Notes: generated by a model not told the origin, from the letters alone. 40,391 bases of DNA from an uncultured Acidobacteriia bacterium (GCA_903881085.1 CAIRSA010000367.1:1-40391); one strand, 5' to 3'; shown: positions 1 through 8,567, counted from the stretch's first letter. A program made the numbers and translations.

Positions 1-22
1 GCGTCCAGCGCGGCTTTTGTTT

Positions 23-388
23 TTACCCACCCTGAAGTGCCAGAGTCTGGGGCCGGTTGATTACCCGCTTCCATTCCGCCTTGGAAGTTCGGAAATTTAC
101 AGGCAGACATAGGGGCAGGCCTGATGCCCTCAGGTAATTGAGACATTGCGCCATGTGAACGCTGGCGAGGCGGTCCACACATTTCAGTTCGAGAACAAGT
201 GAGCCTTCCACCAGAAGATCGGCAAAATATTCACCGGCGTACTGGCCCTTGTAATGGACGGGAATTGGGGCTTGGCTGACCGCGCGAACGCCACGCCTCT
301 GCAATTCGATCATCAAGGCGCGTTCGTACACTTTTTCAAGGAACCCTGGTCCAAGGGTGTTAGAGACCTCAATGATGGCCCCAATCAC
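23..388 (-). CDS. GxxExxY family protein
   Basis: A small protein of about 121 residues. The conserved opening (IGAIIEV, then LGPGFLEKVYE) gives the family its GxxExxY signature, and LVLELKCVDRL in the middle is the family's nuclease-like beta-strand core with E and K. The biochemical role of the family is not established; a PD-(D/E)XK-like fold is often proposed. The start is uncertain. The GTG at 386-388 is the first usual start codon, but the family's upstream residues (ELTEK) are also encoded in frame back to a TGA at 422-424 without any ATG. The true start is therefore either this GTG, a rarer codon, or has been lost. No operon partner is visible. Confidence 0.8.
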   Translation of the reverse strand: MIGAIIEVSNTLGPGFLEKVYERALMIELQRRGVRAVSQAPIPVHYKGQYAGEYFADLLVEGSLVLELKCVDRLASVHMAQCLNYLRASGLPLCLPVNFRTSKAEWKRVINRPQTLALQGG

Positions 389-581
389 CTTTTCTGTCAG
401 TTCGTGAAAACAAGCTTCGATTCACACCCGTTCACAAGGCTGGCCAATGAGAGAGACAGGCAAATGCCAAGCTCCGCGTGTGGGGCCGGTTCCTCATTGG
501 CTGAGGACTTGATCGGATATGAACCGGTTGCATGGAGTTGATGAGCATGTCCGATTCTAAAAGGGTCCGGCTGGAACTTAG

Positions 582-817
582 CTAAAAATCCGGCTCTTGC
601 CCCGAAACATGCCAAAAATGAATCACTTCGATGACTCGGCGCTTGGAATCCAAGCGTTAATAAACTCGCACCGGAGTGTGCAGCAGCTTTCGAATGCCCC
701 GGCGCCGCGAAACGGGTGTCCCAATATGTGGAAGTGTCGCCAGCAGCTCCACATGGTTCCGTAGTGCATTTCCAGGTCGGTTAGCGCGTCTTCGGTAAGG
801 AGGACTTTGAAAGCCAT
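582..817 (-). pseudogene. RelE/ParE-type toxin, frameshifted and with a nonsense codon
   Basis: The first 16 codons (MAFKVLLTEDALTDLE) read as the start of a RelE/ParE-superfamily toxin. The reading then has to change frame to recover HVELLATLPHIGTPVSRRRG and LLHTPVRVYY-type sequence. In that second frame a TAA stands directly after VY, where the family has a second Tyr or similar residue (one base from TAT or TAC). The frame continues behind it as RLDSKRRVIEVIHFWH and ends GQEPDF. Only about 78 codons are present, against roughly 95-100 for the family, so an internal stretch is also missing. The start overlaps the end of the antitoxin gene by 37 bases, as expected for a co-translated module. 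The toxin is inferred to be dead. Confidence 0.78.
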
Positions 818-960
818 TTGTCGATTCTTAGACGAGCGTCTTCAACCGAAACAACGCGGCCTTCATCGGCAGACTTGATGCCGCGATCAATTGCTGCCAG
901 GATGGTTTCGTCCTCTTCTTCCGTTATGGGTACCGGACGATCCAACTTGAACTCAATCAT
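781..960 (-). CDS. Type II antitoxin (RelB/ParD-like), partner of a broken toxin
   Basis: A 59-residue acidic-to-basic protein: an N-terminal strand (MIEFKLDRP), then EEEDETILAAIDRGIKSADE and VSVEDARLRIDKWL. The pattern 'AIDRGIKSADEGRVVSVEDAR' is typical of antitoxins that sit immediately before RelE/ParE toxins. I chose the ATG at 958-960; a GTG two codons upstream is also possible, and neither has a clear ribosome-binding site. It is an orphan in practice, because the overlapping downstream toxin is disrupted. The antitoxin frame itself looks intact. Confidence 0.7.
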   Translation of the reverse strand: MIEFKLDRPVPITEEEDETILAAIDRGIKSADEGRVVSVEDARLRIDKWLSKSSLPKTR

Positions 961-1050
961 AATCACAATCTAACGGATATCGTTCCCGGGTGCAAGGGGT
1001 GTCCCGCGTCCAGTTGTACAATCAGTTCCACGCATCGACAGGAAAACGCA

Positions 1051-1068
1051 GCGGAACTGAAGTTCCGC
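1051..1068. repeat. Short perfect palindrome in an intergenic stretch
   Basis: Eight-base arms GCGGAACT and AGTTCCGC are separated by two bases. The palindrome lies in the 967-1105 interval and is followed by GC-rich sequence (GCAGGCTGAAGCCCGCC). It has no T-run on either strand, so a classical terminator is unlikely. It may be a copy of a dispersed palindromic element or a binding site. Nothing else is visible between 967 and 1105. Confidence 0.4.
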
Positions 1069-1105
1069 GCAGGCTGAAGCCCGCCCTACGTGCTCCAAAT
1101 AGTAC

Positions 1106-1135
1106 TTGACTACCCCCTGGCGTTAATGCTAATAA
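1106..1135 (+). promoter_or_regulatory. Candidate sigma-70 promoter of the major secreted protein
   Basis: TTGACT at 1106-1111 and TAATAA at 1130-1135 are separated by 18 bases, a good match to the vegetative consensus. Transcription would start near 1142 and give a leader of about 237 bases before the ATG at 1379. Assignment is by consensus only. Confidence 0.5.
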
Positions 1136-1378
1136 TAGTCTAACCGTGTGTGTATCCATGCGCGGTAAGGTTTCATGCGGTATTCATAAGTTTTGAATCT
1201 CGCGAGCACAGAACAAGCAGTAGTTAAAATAAAAGCTTGCACGCGGAAGAGTTGGGTGGAAGACGCTGAAAGTAATGCATGCGGCGAAACCACAACGAAC
1301 TGTCAGAAGCAAGTAAGAGGCTCAGGTTGGAAGAGCACATTCATCAATTCAAATTTAGAATCTCTCAAGGAGAAGGAA

Positions 1379-3313
1379 ATGGCAGATTTTCGTAAACTGT
1401 TCTTCGCACTGTCCGCAGCCGCATTCTTTATCGGCTCGGCCAACGCGCAGCAGGCGTTCACCTGCACCAGCAACGCTGGTGTACCGCCACTCGTAAGATC
1501 ACAGGGTCTTACCGAGAGCGTCGGTGACGTAGTTCTCAATTGCACCGGCGGCGTGCCGACTCCGTTGACTACCCCAACGGCGACCGTCGTACCGCAAAAC
1601 AACGTTCAAATCTTTTTGAACACCAACGTAACCAGCCGCTTGCTGAACACCACCACCAACCTCAGCGAAGCGTTGCTCATGATCGATGAACCGTCCGCAG
1701 CCCTGGGTCAACAGCGTGTTTGCACCCCTGGCCCTTGCTCCATCTTCGGTCAGGCTGCAACCCCGAATGCTGCTGGTATCAACTATGCGACCACCGCTGG
1801 AATCCCCAACGTTTTCCAGGGTACGCAGGCTGCTCCCAACTCGATCTCATGGCTCGGTGTGCCGATCGATCCTCCGGGTTCGACCGGTGTGCGCATCGTC
1901 CGTATCACCAACATCCGCGCCAATGCTAACCAGCTCGGCGTTTCCTCCACATTGATCCCGACCCAGATCGTGATGTTCATCTCCGTCACTGGCAACAGCC
2001 AGGTTGCAATCAACAACCCGCAACAGACGGTGGCTTACATCCAGAATGGTCTGACCTTCGCGGTCTTTGCAGGCAACACCACCAGCACAACTGGCGTTCC
2101 CGTTGGTCTGCAGCAGTGCGTCAACAACAACTCTGCTCAGTCCACGGATAACACCAGCGGCACTGGCCTCACTGGCACGAAACAAACGCTCAATCTCAGC
2201 TTTACGGAACTCTTCGCAACGGCATTCAAGATCGCGGTTCTCGGTGGTAAGGCCACCCCGGCGGCTCAGAATGCTCCTGGCACCTCCTACAACACGGAAT
2301 CCGCTTTCTATAGCCCGACCTGGACTGGTGCAACTTCTTGCTCCGGCTCTGCGACGGCCAACTGCTACACGGGCGCAGCCAATGCAACTGGCAACCTCAC
2401 GGGCGCTGGTTTGGCAGACAGCGGTACGAAACTGATCGCGCGTTTCAACAACGTGCCGGCCGGTATCGTCCTCTATGTCAGCGTATCCCAGAACACCACT
2501 TCTTCCGCTGGCGCGGCTGCTAGCTTGATCAGCACCGACATCAACGGCGCAAACGGCTCACTCCCCAACTCCGTCGTCGCTCCAACCAACACTGCTACGG
2601 GCGGCCTGGCCGCTGGCGGCACCGCTGGTTATGCACCTGTCACACTCAACAACGGCACTGGCGTCGCAGTTTGGGAAGTCTCTGCTGCTAACTCCCAGGC
2701 AATCGACGTTCTCCGCTTCGGCATGTACGTCGCATTCACCGCAAACCCGGCCGCTAACCTGCCTGGCTTGGGCGCCTCCACGATCAATGGTACCTTTGCT
2801 CCTCTGAGCACCGTGACCACTGCTTCCGCTGGCCCCATCCCGCGCTTTGCTGACACCAGCACGGCAACCGCAGGCTTCACCATCACTGCTTGCAGCACGA
2901 ACATCCTCTTCCCGTTCATCACCAATCAGGCCGGCTTTGACTCCGGCGTGGTTATCTCGAACACCTCGGCGGATCCGTTCGGAACCTCAGCTCAGGCTGG
3001 TCCTTGCACCTTGTACTACTACGGTGGAACGACTGGCGGCGGCGCAGCTCCGGCTGCTCAGAAGTCTGGCGTAGTTAACGCTGGTACCCAGTTGATCTGG
3101 ACCATGTCAACTGGTGGTAACCTCGGTATCGCGGCAACTCCTGGCTTCCAGGGCTACATGATCGCATCCTGCAACTTCCAGTACGCACACGGCTTCGCTT
3201 TCATCAGCGACGTTGGTGCGAACAAAGTTTCAGAAGCCTACCTCGGCTTAATCATGGATGCAAACGGCAACTTCAACCGTACTGGCAACCAGGCCGAAAC
3301 GTTGTCTCACTAA
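1379..3313 (+). CDS. Secreted Thr/Asn/Ala/Gly-rich surface protein, acidobacterial type
   Basis: A 644-residue exported protein of unknown function. The ATG at 1379 is preceded by AAGGAGAAGGAA, a strong ribosome-binding site, and opens a classical signal peptide (MADFRKLFFALSAAAFF) with likely cleavage after SANA. The frame is open further upstream, but that part is leader. The mature protein has few charged residues, no membrane segment, and paired cysteines (for example CTPGPCS). The N-terminal part (GVPPLVRSQGLTE, GDVVLNCTGG) and the C-terminal part (FPFITNQAGFDSGVVISNTS, YAHGFAFISDVG) resemble segments I associate with exported proteins of Solibacter relatives. Strong codon bias, a good ribosome-binding site and a perfect terminator suggest high expression, perhaps as a structural surface component. 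That role is inferred. Confidence 0.75.
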   Translation: MADFRKLFFALSAAAFFIGSANAQQAFTCTSNAGVPPLVRSQGLTESVGDVVLNCTGGVPTPLTTPTATVVPQNNVQIFLNTNVTSRLLNTTTNLSEALLMIDEPSAALGQQRVCTPGPCSIFGQAATPNAAGINYATTAGIPNVFQGTQAAPNSISWLGVPIDPPGSTGVRIVRITNIRANANQLGVSSTLIPTQIVMFISVTGNSQVAINNPQQTVAYIQNGLTFAVFAGNTTSTTGVPVGLQQCVNNNSAQSTDNTSGTGLTGTKQTLNLSFTELFATAFKIAVLGGKATPAAQNAPGTSYNTESAFYSPTWTGATSCSGSATANCYTGAANATGNLTGAGLADSGTKLIARFNNVPAGIVLYVSVSQNTTSSAGAAASLISTDINGANGSLPNSVVAPTNTATGGLAAGGTAGYAPVTLNNGTGVAVWEVSAANSQAIDVLRFGMYVAFTANPAANLPGLGASTINGTFAPLSTVTTASAGPIPRFADTSTATAGFTITACSTNILFPFITNQAGFDSGVVISNTSADPFGTSAQAGPCTLYYYGGTTGGGAAPAAQKSGVVNAGTQLIWTMSTGGNLGIAATPGFQGYMIASCNFQYAHGFAFISDVGANKVSEAYLGLIMDANGNFNRTGNQAETLSH

Positions 3314-3338
3314 ACGTAAGGCAGCATGTAACAAAATG

Positions 3339-3370
3339 GAGGGGGAGCTTCGGCTCCCCCTCTTTTTTTT
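3339..3370 (+). terminator. Rho-independent terminator
   Basis: A perfect 10-base stem (GAGGGGGAGC / GCTCCCCCTC) with a TTCG tetraloop is followed at once by a run of T. It lies 25 bases after the stop codon of the secreted protein gene and separates it from the propeller/Ig gene downstream. Confidence 0.95.
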
Positions 3371-3513
3371 GGTTTCCCCTTTCCGTTCCTGGTACTTTAG
3401 TGGTAGATTAATAGTTGTCCGCACCCACGTCCATCCATCCAAGTTCACTTGGCCACCGCATGGTTCATGCGAGGCCGGGGAATTCTATCTCCAACTACAG
3501 TCGCGAGGTTATC

Positions 3514-6500
3514 ATGTCGATATTAAAGCAAGGCTTGTTTTTGACGGCTCTGTTTTCCATTCTGGGAGGCTCCACCCAGGCAGCGTCGAATGTATTCTTT
3601 CTGCCCAGCGGAAGTTCGCCCGGCGGGACGGGGGTCGCTAATCAATATAGCCCGGATCCGTTCACCCAGATCGCGTCCTTCCAGACTCCGCAGTTTGCCA
3701 CGAACGTCCTGGCGACACCGAATGGCGCAAAATACTACGTAACCGCGCGCGCGGGCAGCGACACGCTGTGGATCCTGGATGGCAACAACCTGAGTAATAC
3801 GCTGAAGAAATACAACCTCAACACGCAAGCGGAAGCTGCCGTGATTACCGGCGACGGCAAGCGGGTCGCCGTGGTTGCCGGACAGTTGCATGTCTTCGAT
3901 ACCTCGACCGACTTCGAAATCTCATCGTTCAGCAATCTCAATGTCGGCAACACGCCGATTGACGTTGCCGCCAGTCTCGACTCGCAGTACCTCTACGTCC
4001 TCAGTTCGAATTCCGGCACGCTGTATGCCATCAGCCTGGTCACCGGGCAGGTGACCAGCACATTCAACGTCCCTGGACAAAGCACCGGCGTCTCCGTCGG
4101 GCCGAACGGCAATGTATATGTGTCGGCCGTCAACCGCATATTCGAATTGGATGGCAGGGGTGGTGGCCTGGTGCAGCTCAACGCCATTCAGTTGAATGCC
4201 CGGCCTGGCAAGGTCTCCTTCTCCAACGATGGCCGTTATGCGGTTGCCGTCAACCAGACCACCGTCACCGGTTCCATCTTCCTGCTGATCGATCTGAACA
4301 ACAAGACCGTTACCGGCATCACGAATCTTGCAGGCGTTACTCTCGATAAGCTTGCAGTGGTCAGCAACAACCGCGTCTTCGCGTTGTCGAATAACAACCA
4401 GCAGCTTTACGACATCAGCTTAAACCCGCTGAACATCAACGGGACATCGTTCAACAACAGCGGGAATATTCCGGGCATTACCGGTATGGGCATCTCCAAT
4501 GAGTTGCCGGCCGCGCGCTTCCTTTTCGTTACCACGCCAACCTCCTTTTACCGCGTCGACCTGAGCATCAGTCCCGGCTCTCAAAATGGGCAGTTCGTCA
4601 ATACGATCAGCGCCGGTGCGATCGCCGTTGCCGGTCCCACGGACAGCTATCCCGCGGTTGTGCCAACGCAGGCCCTGTTTTACAATACGATTCAAAGCGC
4701 TACACCGGGCGCGAATTATTCGTCGCTGATTGTGCGCGTGTTGAACTCCTTTGGCCGGCCGGTGGCGAATGCTCCGGTCACCTTCACTTCGAACAGCAGC
4801 GTATTGCAGGTGCAGGGCGCCAACCAAATAACCGACGGCCAAGGCTACGCACTGGTGAATGCCACCGCTCCCTCGGTGGCCGGAACCTATACGGTCACTG
4901 CCTCCATTGCCTCGACTGGTGTCACGGCGACCTACACTCTTTCCGTTGGCAGCACCACGAATCCTGGCGGCGGCGGCAATGGCGCGATTCAGATTGTTGG
5001 CGGAAACGGTCAGATTGTTCCGGAATTTTCCATCAGTGCCGACAATTTCACGGTAAAAGTTACGGATGCGAACGGCCAGCCGGTCGCGAACACTAGCGTC
5101 ACGTTCAGCATTCCGGCCGGCGCGGCGACGCTGATTCCGCCGGTAACCTCCACCACGAGCACGACAAATAATGTGACCTGCGCGTCCAACTCCTGCACGG
5201 CTCAGACAGATGTCAACGGTTTGGCTGCGGTCGCGCTGTCATCTACGGCGGTAAATCCCGGTTACTCCTTTATTCAAACTACGCTCACTGCAGCCACAAC
5301 TTACGCAACCACGAATTTTGTATTCACCACGGTTATCCGCAGCGATCGCGGTAATCAGGCCGCGCCTCCGCTGATCGAAGTCCTGGCTCCAACCGGACCG
5401 ATCGTTGCCTCGGCCGGCCAGACCGTCCTCGGTGCGGTCAAAGTGCGCGTCACCATCCAATCCGGCCCCCAGACGGGAATCGCACTCTCAAACGTCGGCC
5501 TACGCGTCAGCTCCGTCACGAACAACGATCCGACGCAAGGTCCCACCGCGACTTGCAACGGCGGTATCGTGTTAACGGATTCCAGTGGTGTCGCAACTTG
5601 CGACCTGATCACTGGTGGGAAGATCGGTACCACCCAGATCATCGGCTATGTGGGATCCATCCAGCAGACCAATCCGATCACGCTCACGGTAACTCCGGGT
5701 GCGCCCAGTGCCATCCGCCTTGTGCAGGGGAACAATCAGAGCGGTCGTGCCGGCGCGCAGTTGCCGCTGGCGTTCGTCGCGGAAATCAGCGACGCGGCTG
5801 GCAACGTCCTCCCAGGCGCCTCGGCAGCATGGTCGGTGGTTACTCCGGGCTCCATCATTTTGACCAATATCGTCACTGTTTCCGACTCCAATGGACGTGT
5901 TTCGGCACTTGGCACGCTGGGCCTGTTGCCTGGACCGAATGTGGTCAAGGTCACCTCTGGAACAGGTAGTGCGAGTTTCAATTTCACGGTGAATATCACC
6001 ATTTCCGCCATGAACAAGATTCAGGGAGATGGCCAGACCGCGTTTGTGAACTCCAGTTATCCGCAGGCTCTGGTGGTTGAGTTGCGTGACGACCAAAACA
6101 AGGTGGTCAGCGGTTCGCCGGTGAATTTCAGTGTGAATACCGGAACTGCCAGTCTGTCGCCAAACGGTGGCGCCGTGACCACCGATTCCAGTGGCCGCGC
6201 ATCGGTCTCTGTTGTAGCGGGAAGTCTGGCGGGGACAATCGTAATTCAAGCCACGGCTGCAGGTTTTAGTCAGACGTTTACCTTGACCGCCCGGCCGCCC
6301 GGGCCGACGTTCGACGCTACCGGCATCGCCAATGGCGCTAGCGGCGCCGCCGGAGTGGTCCCTTGCGGCATCACTACCATCAGCGGTACGAACATCGTGC
6401 CAACCATACAAGGCACGGTGAATACGTCGTTCCTCGATGTTGGCTTGCCGTACTCGTTCCAGGGCGTCACGGTTTCCTTCAATAATACGCCGGCTCCGAT

Positions 6501-7041
6501 CTTTAGCGTTTCGAATATCAACGGCGTTCAACGGGTTACGGTGCAAGCCCCTTGCGAATTGGCAGGGCAGGCGACTACTTCGGTAACGATTGTGTCCGGT
6601 GGCAGCACATCCGTGCAAGGCGTCAAGGTGTTCGCCGCCCAACCGGGGATCTTCCAGACCGATGTCGGATCCGGCCAGCAGGTCGCGATCGTGCTGAGGC
6701 CTGACGGCAGTCTGGTTACACCTACGAATCCTGCCTTGCGTGGGGAGGTTATCCGCTTCTTCACGACTGGCTTGGGTGTCGTCGCTCCGGCGTCTGGAAC
6801 CAATCGGGCCGGACTCGGCGGACAGGCAGTCGTTGCCAACCTGGTTACGGGTTTGAGCGATCAGGGTGCGGACTATTTGACGGCCGAACTGAGCGTGGGT
6901 ATGGTTGGTGTTTACACCATTTCCATGAAGGTTCCCGCGGACACGCCCACTGGCGCAAACCGCCACTTGGGACTTGGGGCATACCAGCCCGATGGCACTT
7001 TGCTGTTTAGCAATCCCAGCGCGGTTGCCGCCATTCAGTAA
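3514..7041 (+). CDS. Secreted beta-propeller and Ig-like repeat protein with Solibacter C-terminal domain
   Basis: A 1175-residue exported protein. The ATG at 3514 follows GAGGTTATC, and a signal peptide (MSILKQGLFLTALFSILGG) ends near TQAAS. Residues about 30-385 are propeller-like, with repeated strand patterns of the YVTN type such as SLDSQYLYVLSSNSGTLYAI. From about 390 to 930 there are five Ig-like units of the invasin/Big_1 type, each with a hallmark such as DANGQPVANTSVTFS followed by TDxxGxAxVxV. From about 931 to the end there is a domain matching the Solibacter C-terminal family (TIGR03437): VTVSFNNTPAPIFSVS, QPGIFQTDVGSGQ, and NPALRGEVIRFFTTGLG. It probably acts at the cell surface in adhesion or binding. 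Substrate and partners are unknown. It has the same orientation as the preceding surface protein but a separate transcription unit. Confidence 0.85.
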   Translation: MSILKQGLFLTALFSILGGSTQAASNVFFLPSGSSPGGTGVANQYSPDPFTQIASFQTPQFATNVLATPNGAKYYVTARAGSDTLWILDGNNLSNTLKKYNLNTQAEAAVITGDGKRVAVVAGQLHVFDTSTDFEISSFSNLNVGNTPIDVAASLDSQYLYVLSSNSGTLYAISLVTGQVTSTFNVPGQSTGVSVGPNGNVYVSAVNRIFELDGRGGGLVQLNAIQLNARPGKVSFSNDGRYAVAVNQTTVTGSIFLLIDLNNKTVTGITNLAGVTLDKLAVVSNNRVFALSNNNQQLYDISLNPLNINGTSFNNSGNIPGITGMGISNELPAARFLFVTTPTSFYRVDLSISPGSQNGQFVNTISAGAIAVAGPTDSYPAVVPTQALFYNTIQSATPGANYSSLIVRVLNSFGRPVANAPVTFTSNSSVLQVQGANQITDGQGYALVNATAPSVAGTYTVTASIASTGVTATYTLSVGSTTNPGGGGNGAIQIVGGNGQIVPEFSISADNFTVKVTDANGQPVANTSVTFSIPAGAATLIPPVTSTTSTTNNVTCASNSCTAQTDVNGLAAVALSSTAVNPGYSFIQTTLTAATTYATTNFVFTTVIRSDRGNQAAPPLIEVLAPTGPIVASAGQTVLGAVKVRVTIQSGPQTGIALSNVGLRVSSVTNNDPTQGPTATCNGGIVLTDSSGVATCDLITGGKIGTTQIIGYVGSIQQTNPITLTVTPGAPSAIRLVQGNNQSGRAGAQLPLAFVAEISDAAGNVLPGASAAWSVVTPGSIILTNIVTVSDSNGRVSALGTLGLLPGPNVVKVTSGTGSASFNFTVNITISAMNKIQGDGQTAFVNSSYPQALVVELRDDQNKVVSGSPVNFSVNTGTASLSPNGGAVTTDSSGRASVSVVAGSLAGTIVIQATAAGFSQTFTLTARPPGPTFDATGIANGASGAAGVVPCGITTISGTNIVPTIQGTVNTSFLDVGLPYSFQGVTVSFNNTPAPIFSVSNINGVQRVTVQAPCELAGQATTSVTIVSGGSTSVQGVKVFAAQPGIFQTDVGSGQQVAIVLRPDGSLVTPTNPALRGEVIRFFTTGLGVVAPASGTNRAGLGGQAVVANLVTGLSDQGADYLTAELSVGMVGVYTISMKVPADTPTGANRHLGLGAYQPDGTLLFSNPSAVAAIQ

Positions 7042-7073
7042 ACACGTTCAGGCAACACGTTCAGTAAACCCAG

Positions 7074-7109
7074 GACCGGCGAAACTTCCTTCGGGTCGTT
7101 TCGCCGGTC
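7074..7109 (+). terminator. Strong stem-loop after the propeller/Ig gene
   Basis: Perfect 12-base arms (GACCGGCGAAAC / GTTTCGCCGGTC) enclose a 12-base loop 32 bases after the stop codon. The following sequence (ACTTGCATTTGTAATATATT) has T-rich patches but no uninterrupted T-run, so this is a probable rather than certain terminator. It could also protect the 3' end of the message. Confidence 0.6.
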
Positions 7110-7215
7110 ACTTGCATTTGTAATATATTTCCTATCGGTTTATCAATGAGTTGGCGGCATTGAGCGGGCTGTTGTGCTTCTCCTTCGTGTAGATTGCAAG
7201 CGAGGAGAGTATACA

Positions 7216-7725
7216 ATGTCTGCATTACCCATGGCCAAATACGGCCTGGATTCGCTTTACCTTTTCCCCTACTATCAGAGCCAGGATGATTACCAGAAAG
7301 CAACTGGTAACGCTGCTCCTGCCTTCAACCCCAATCGCCAACCGAAATACTGGTTCGACCCGGCCGCTGCGAGCTCAGTGAAACGCACGGTTGTGTATAA
7401 CCAAACGCTGTCTGTTGCTGACAACGGCGCGCCACTGGTTGGCACGGACGGTAAGCCCATGCTCGATCTGCTTGCTTTGCAGAAAGACGAAGCATCGACG
7501 GTGAACATTCCGCCGAAGGGCCCAGGCGTGGCAAACGTTGCCGGCGCCAGCGCACCGGAAGTGCAGCCCCCGTTACGCGCGTTGGAAGCCTGTGAACAGC
7601 TGGACTTCGGTTTCGGCAATACTGTGTATGTCCACAACAGGAACTATCCGTTCGATAACACCGGAGTGTTCACGTTTGATGATCGCCTTCTGTTGCAGGC
7701 GATCGCCAGGAAGCTAGGCGTCTAG
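7216..7725 (+). CDS. Hypothetical protein, no recognised family
   Basis: A 169-residue protein that I do not recognise. The ATG at 7216 is supported by GAGGAGAG nine bases upstream. There is no signal peptide and no membrane segment. The N-terminal third is aromatic (YGLDSLYLFPYYQSQDDY, then KYWFDP), the middle is a Pro/Ala/Gly-rich linker, and the C-terminal third (VYVHNRNYPFDNTG, DDRLLLQAIARKLGV) looks folded. Proximity to the two secreted protein genes is the only context. The 7041-7215 gap carries a hairpin and no other gene. The gene ends in a palindromic repeat. Confidence 0.6.
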   Translation: MSALPMAKYGLDSLYLFPYYQSQDDYQKATGNAAPAFNPNRQPKYWFDPAAASSVKRTVVYNQTLSVADNGAPLVGTDGKPMLDLLALQKDEASTVNIPPKGPGVANVAGASAPEVQPPLRALEACEQLDFGFGNTVYVHNRNYPFDNTGVFTFDDRLLLQAIARKLGV

Positions 7726-7787
7726 GACCGCTCCTTCAGAGCGTGTGAAAAGTTAGAATTTGGACAGGCGGATCGCCTGTCCAATTC
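7726..7787 (+). repeat. Dispersed palindromic element, copy A
   Basis: A small stem (CGCTC / GAGCG, 7729-7733 with 7739-7743) runs into the motif GTGTGAAAAGTTAG (7743-7756) and then the palindrome ACAGGCGGATCGCCTGT (7764-7780). The 14-base motif plus the palindrome recur on the minus strand at 30334-30373 with the same internal spacing; about 34 of 40 positions are identical by eye. It lies just after a stop codon in a convergent gene arrangement. It may terminate transcription or be a REP-like element. Confidence 0.65.
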
Positions 7788-7816
7788 GCGGTCAAACCGA
7801 TTGCCACGATGAGCAA

Positions 7817-8524
7817 TTAAGCCACAACCCGTCGTCCCAGCATTCCCATAATCTCCACCGCCGCCACCGTTGGGTTGCGAAGCGTCAACTCCATGTTATA
7901 TTCCTGAGATTTCCCGTTCGGAAAATTTGCGGTAATCATGTTGTTGCTCCAGGAGCCGGTTGGGCCGGCAACAGGCTGCTCGGAATATCTCAGCCCCAGC
8001 GACGCGGGATCCACACCGTAGCTGGTCAAAATGGCGCTGAGTGCGTTGATGGCCTGTTGCGACGGGGGAAGCTGCGATGCGGCTGGTGCCGTCGTACTGG
8101 CAAGTGGTTTTGTTGAAGTTGAAGTGGCCGCTGGCGCAGGTTGCGAGGCTGGCGCGGTGGGGGCCGGAGTCGAGACCGGCGTTGCAGCGATTGCAGGCGG
8201 GATTACAGGTGTCGTGGGCAGCAATGACGTGGTGGCCACCTGAACTGACGGTGCCGGGGTTGCTTGAATGATATAGGCAATCGATTGTCCCCATGGCAAA
8301 TTCGTGACGCTTTGAATCGCTGGTTGAGAGGGAAGATCCGTTGGGCCTGGTTGTAGCTGAGGCTGTTGCGGTGAACTTGCCGAGGTTGCGACAGTGTCTG
8401 GCGCAATCGCTGCAGCAAATTGCATTGCAAAGGGTTGTCCCCGCACATCGTACGCCGGACCGGCCGCGGACGGCGGTGGTTGGTATGGAAATAGCGAGAT
8501 GGAATTGGAAGGCGTGACTAACAT
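7817..8524 (-). CDS. Hypothetical protein with a long Pro/Thr/Ala/Ser-rich linker
   Basis: A 235-residue protein without a recognised family. I start it at the ATG at 8522-8524 (MLVTPSNSISLFPYQPPP), preceded by GCGGAGAC about 10 bases upstream; the frame is open a further 30 codons. Residues about 50-170 are low-complexity (VSTPAPTAPASQPAPAATS and similar), like an extended linker. The C-terminal 70 residues form a plausible small domain: INALSAILTSYGVDP, ending NMELTLRNPTVAAVEIMG. No signal peptide is visible. It is the last gene of a three-gene minus-strand group with the two paralogous exported proteins, 43 bases after the previous stop. Confidence 0.6.
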   Translation of the reverse strand: MLVTPSNSISLFPYQPPPSAAGPAYDVRGQPFAMQFAAAIAPDTVATSASSPQQPQLQPGPTDLPSQPAIQSVTNLPWGQSIAYIIQATPAPSVQVATTSLLPTTPVIPPAIAATPVSTPAPTAPASQPAPAATSTSTKPLASTTAPAASQLPPSQQAINALSAILTSYGVDPASLGLRYSEQPVAGPTGSWSNNMITANFPNGKSQEYNMELTLRNPTVAAVEIMGMLGRRVVA

Positions 8525-8567
8525 CTGGAAAAAGTCTCCGCTTCCACTAATGCACGCCGAGGCCCAA

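Noticed and set aside
1193..1378. Open frame upstream of the secreted protein ATG
   Set aside because: It starts only with TTG, has no ribosome-binding site, and would place 62 polar residues before a clear signal peptide.
5572..6966. Long minus-strand frame of 464 codons inside the propeller/Ig gene
   Set aside because: It is antisense to a gene with clear domains, is rich in Arg/His/Gly as shadow frames of GC-rich genes are, and has no ribosome-binding site or family match.
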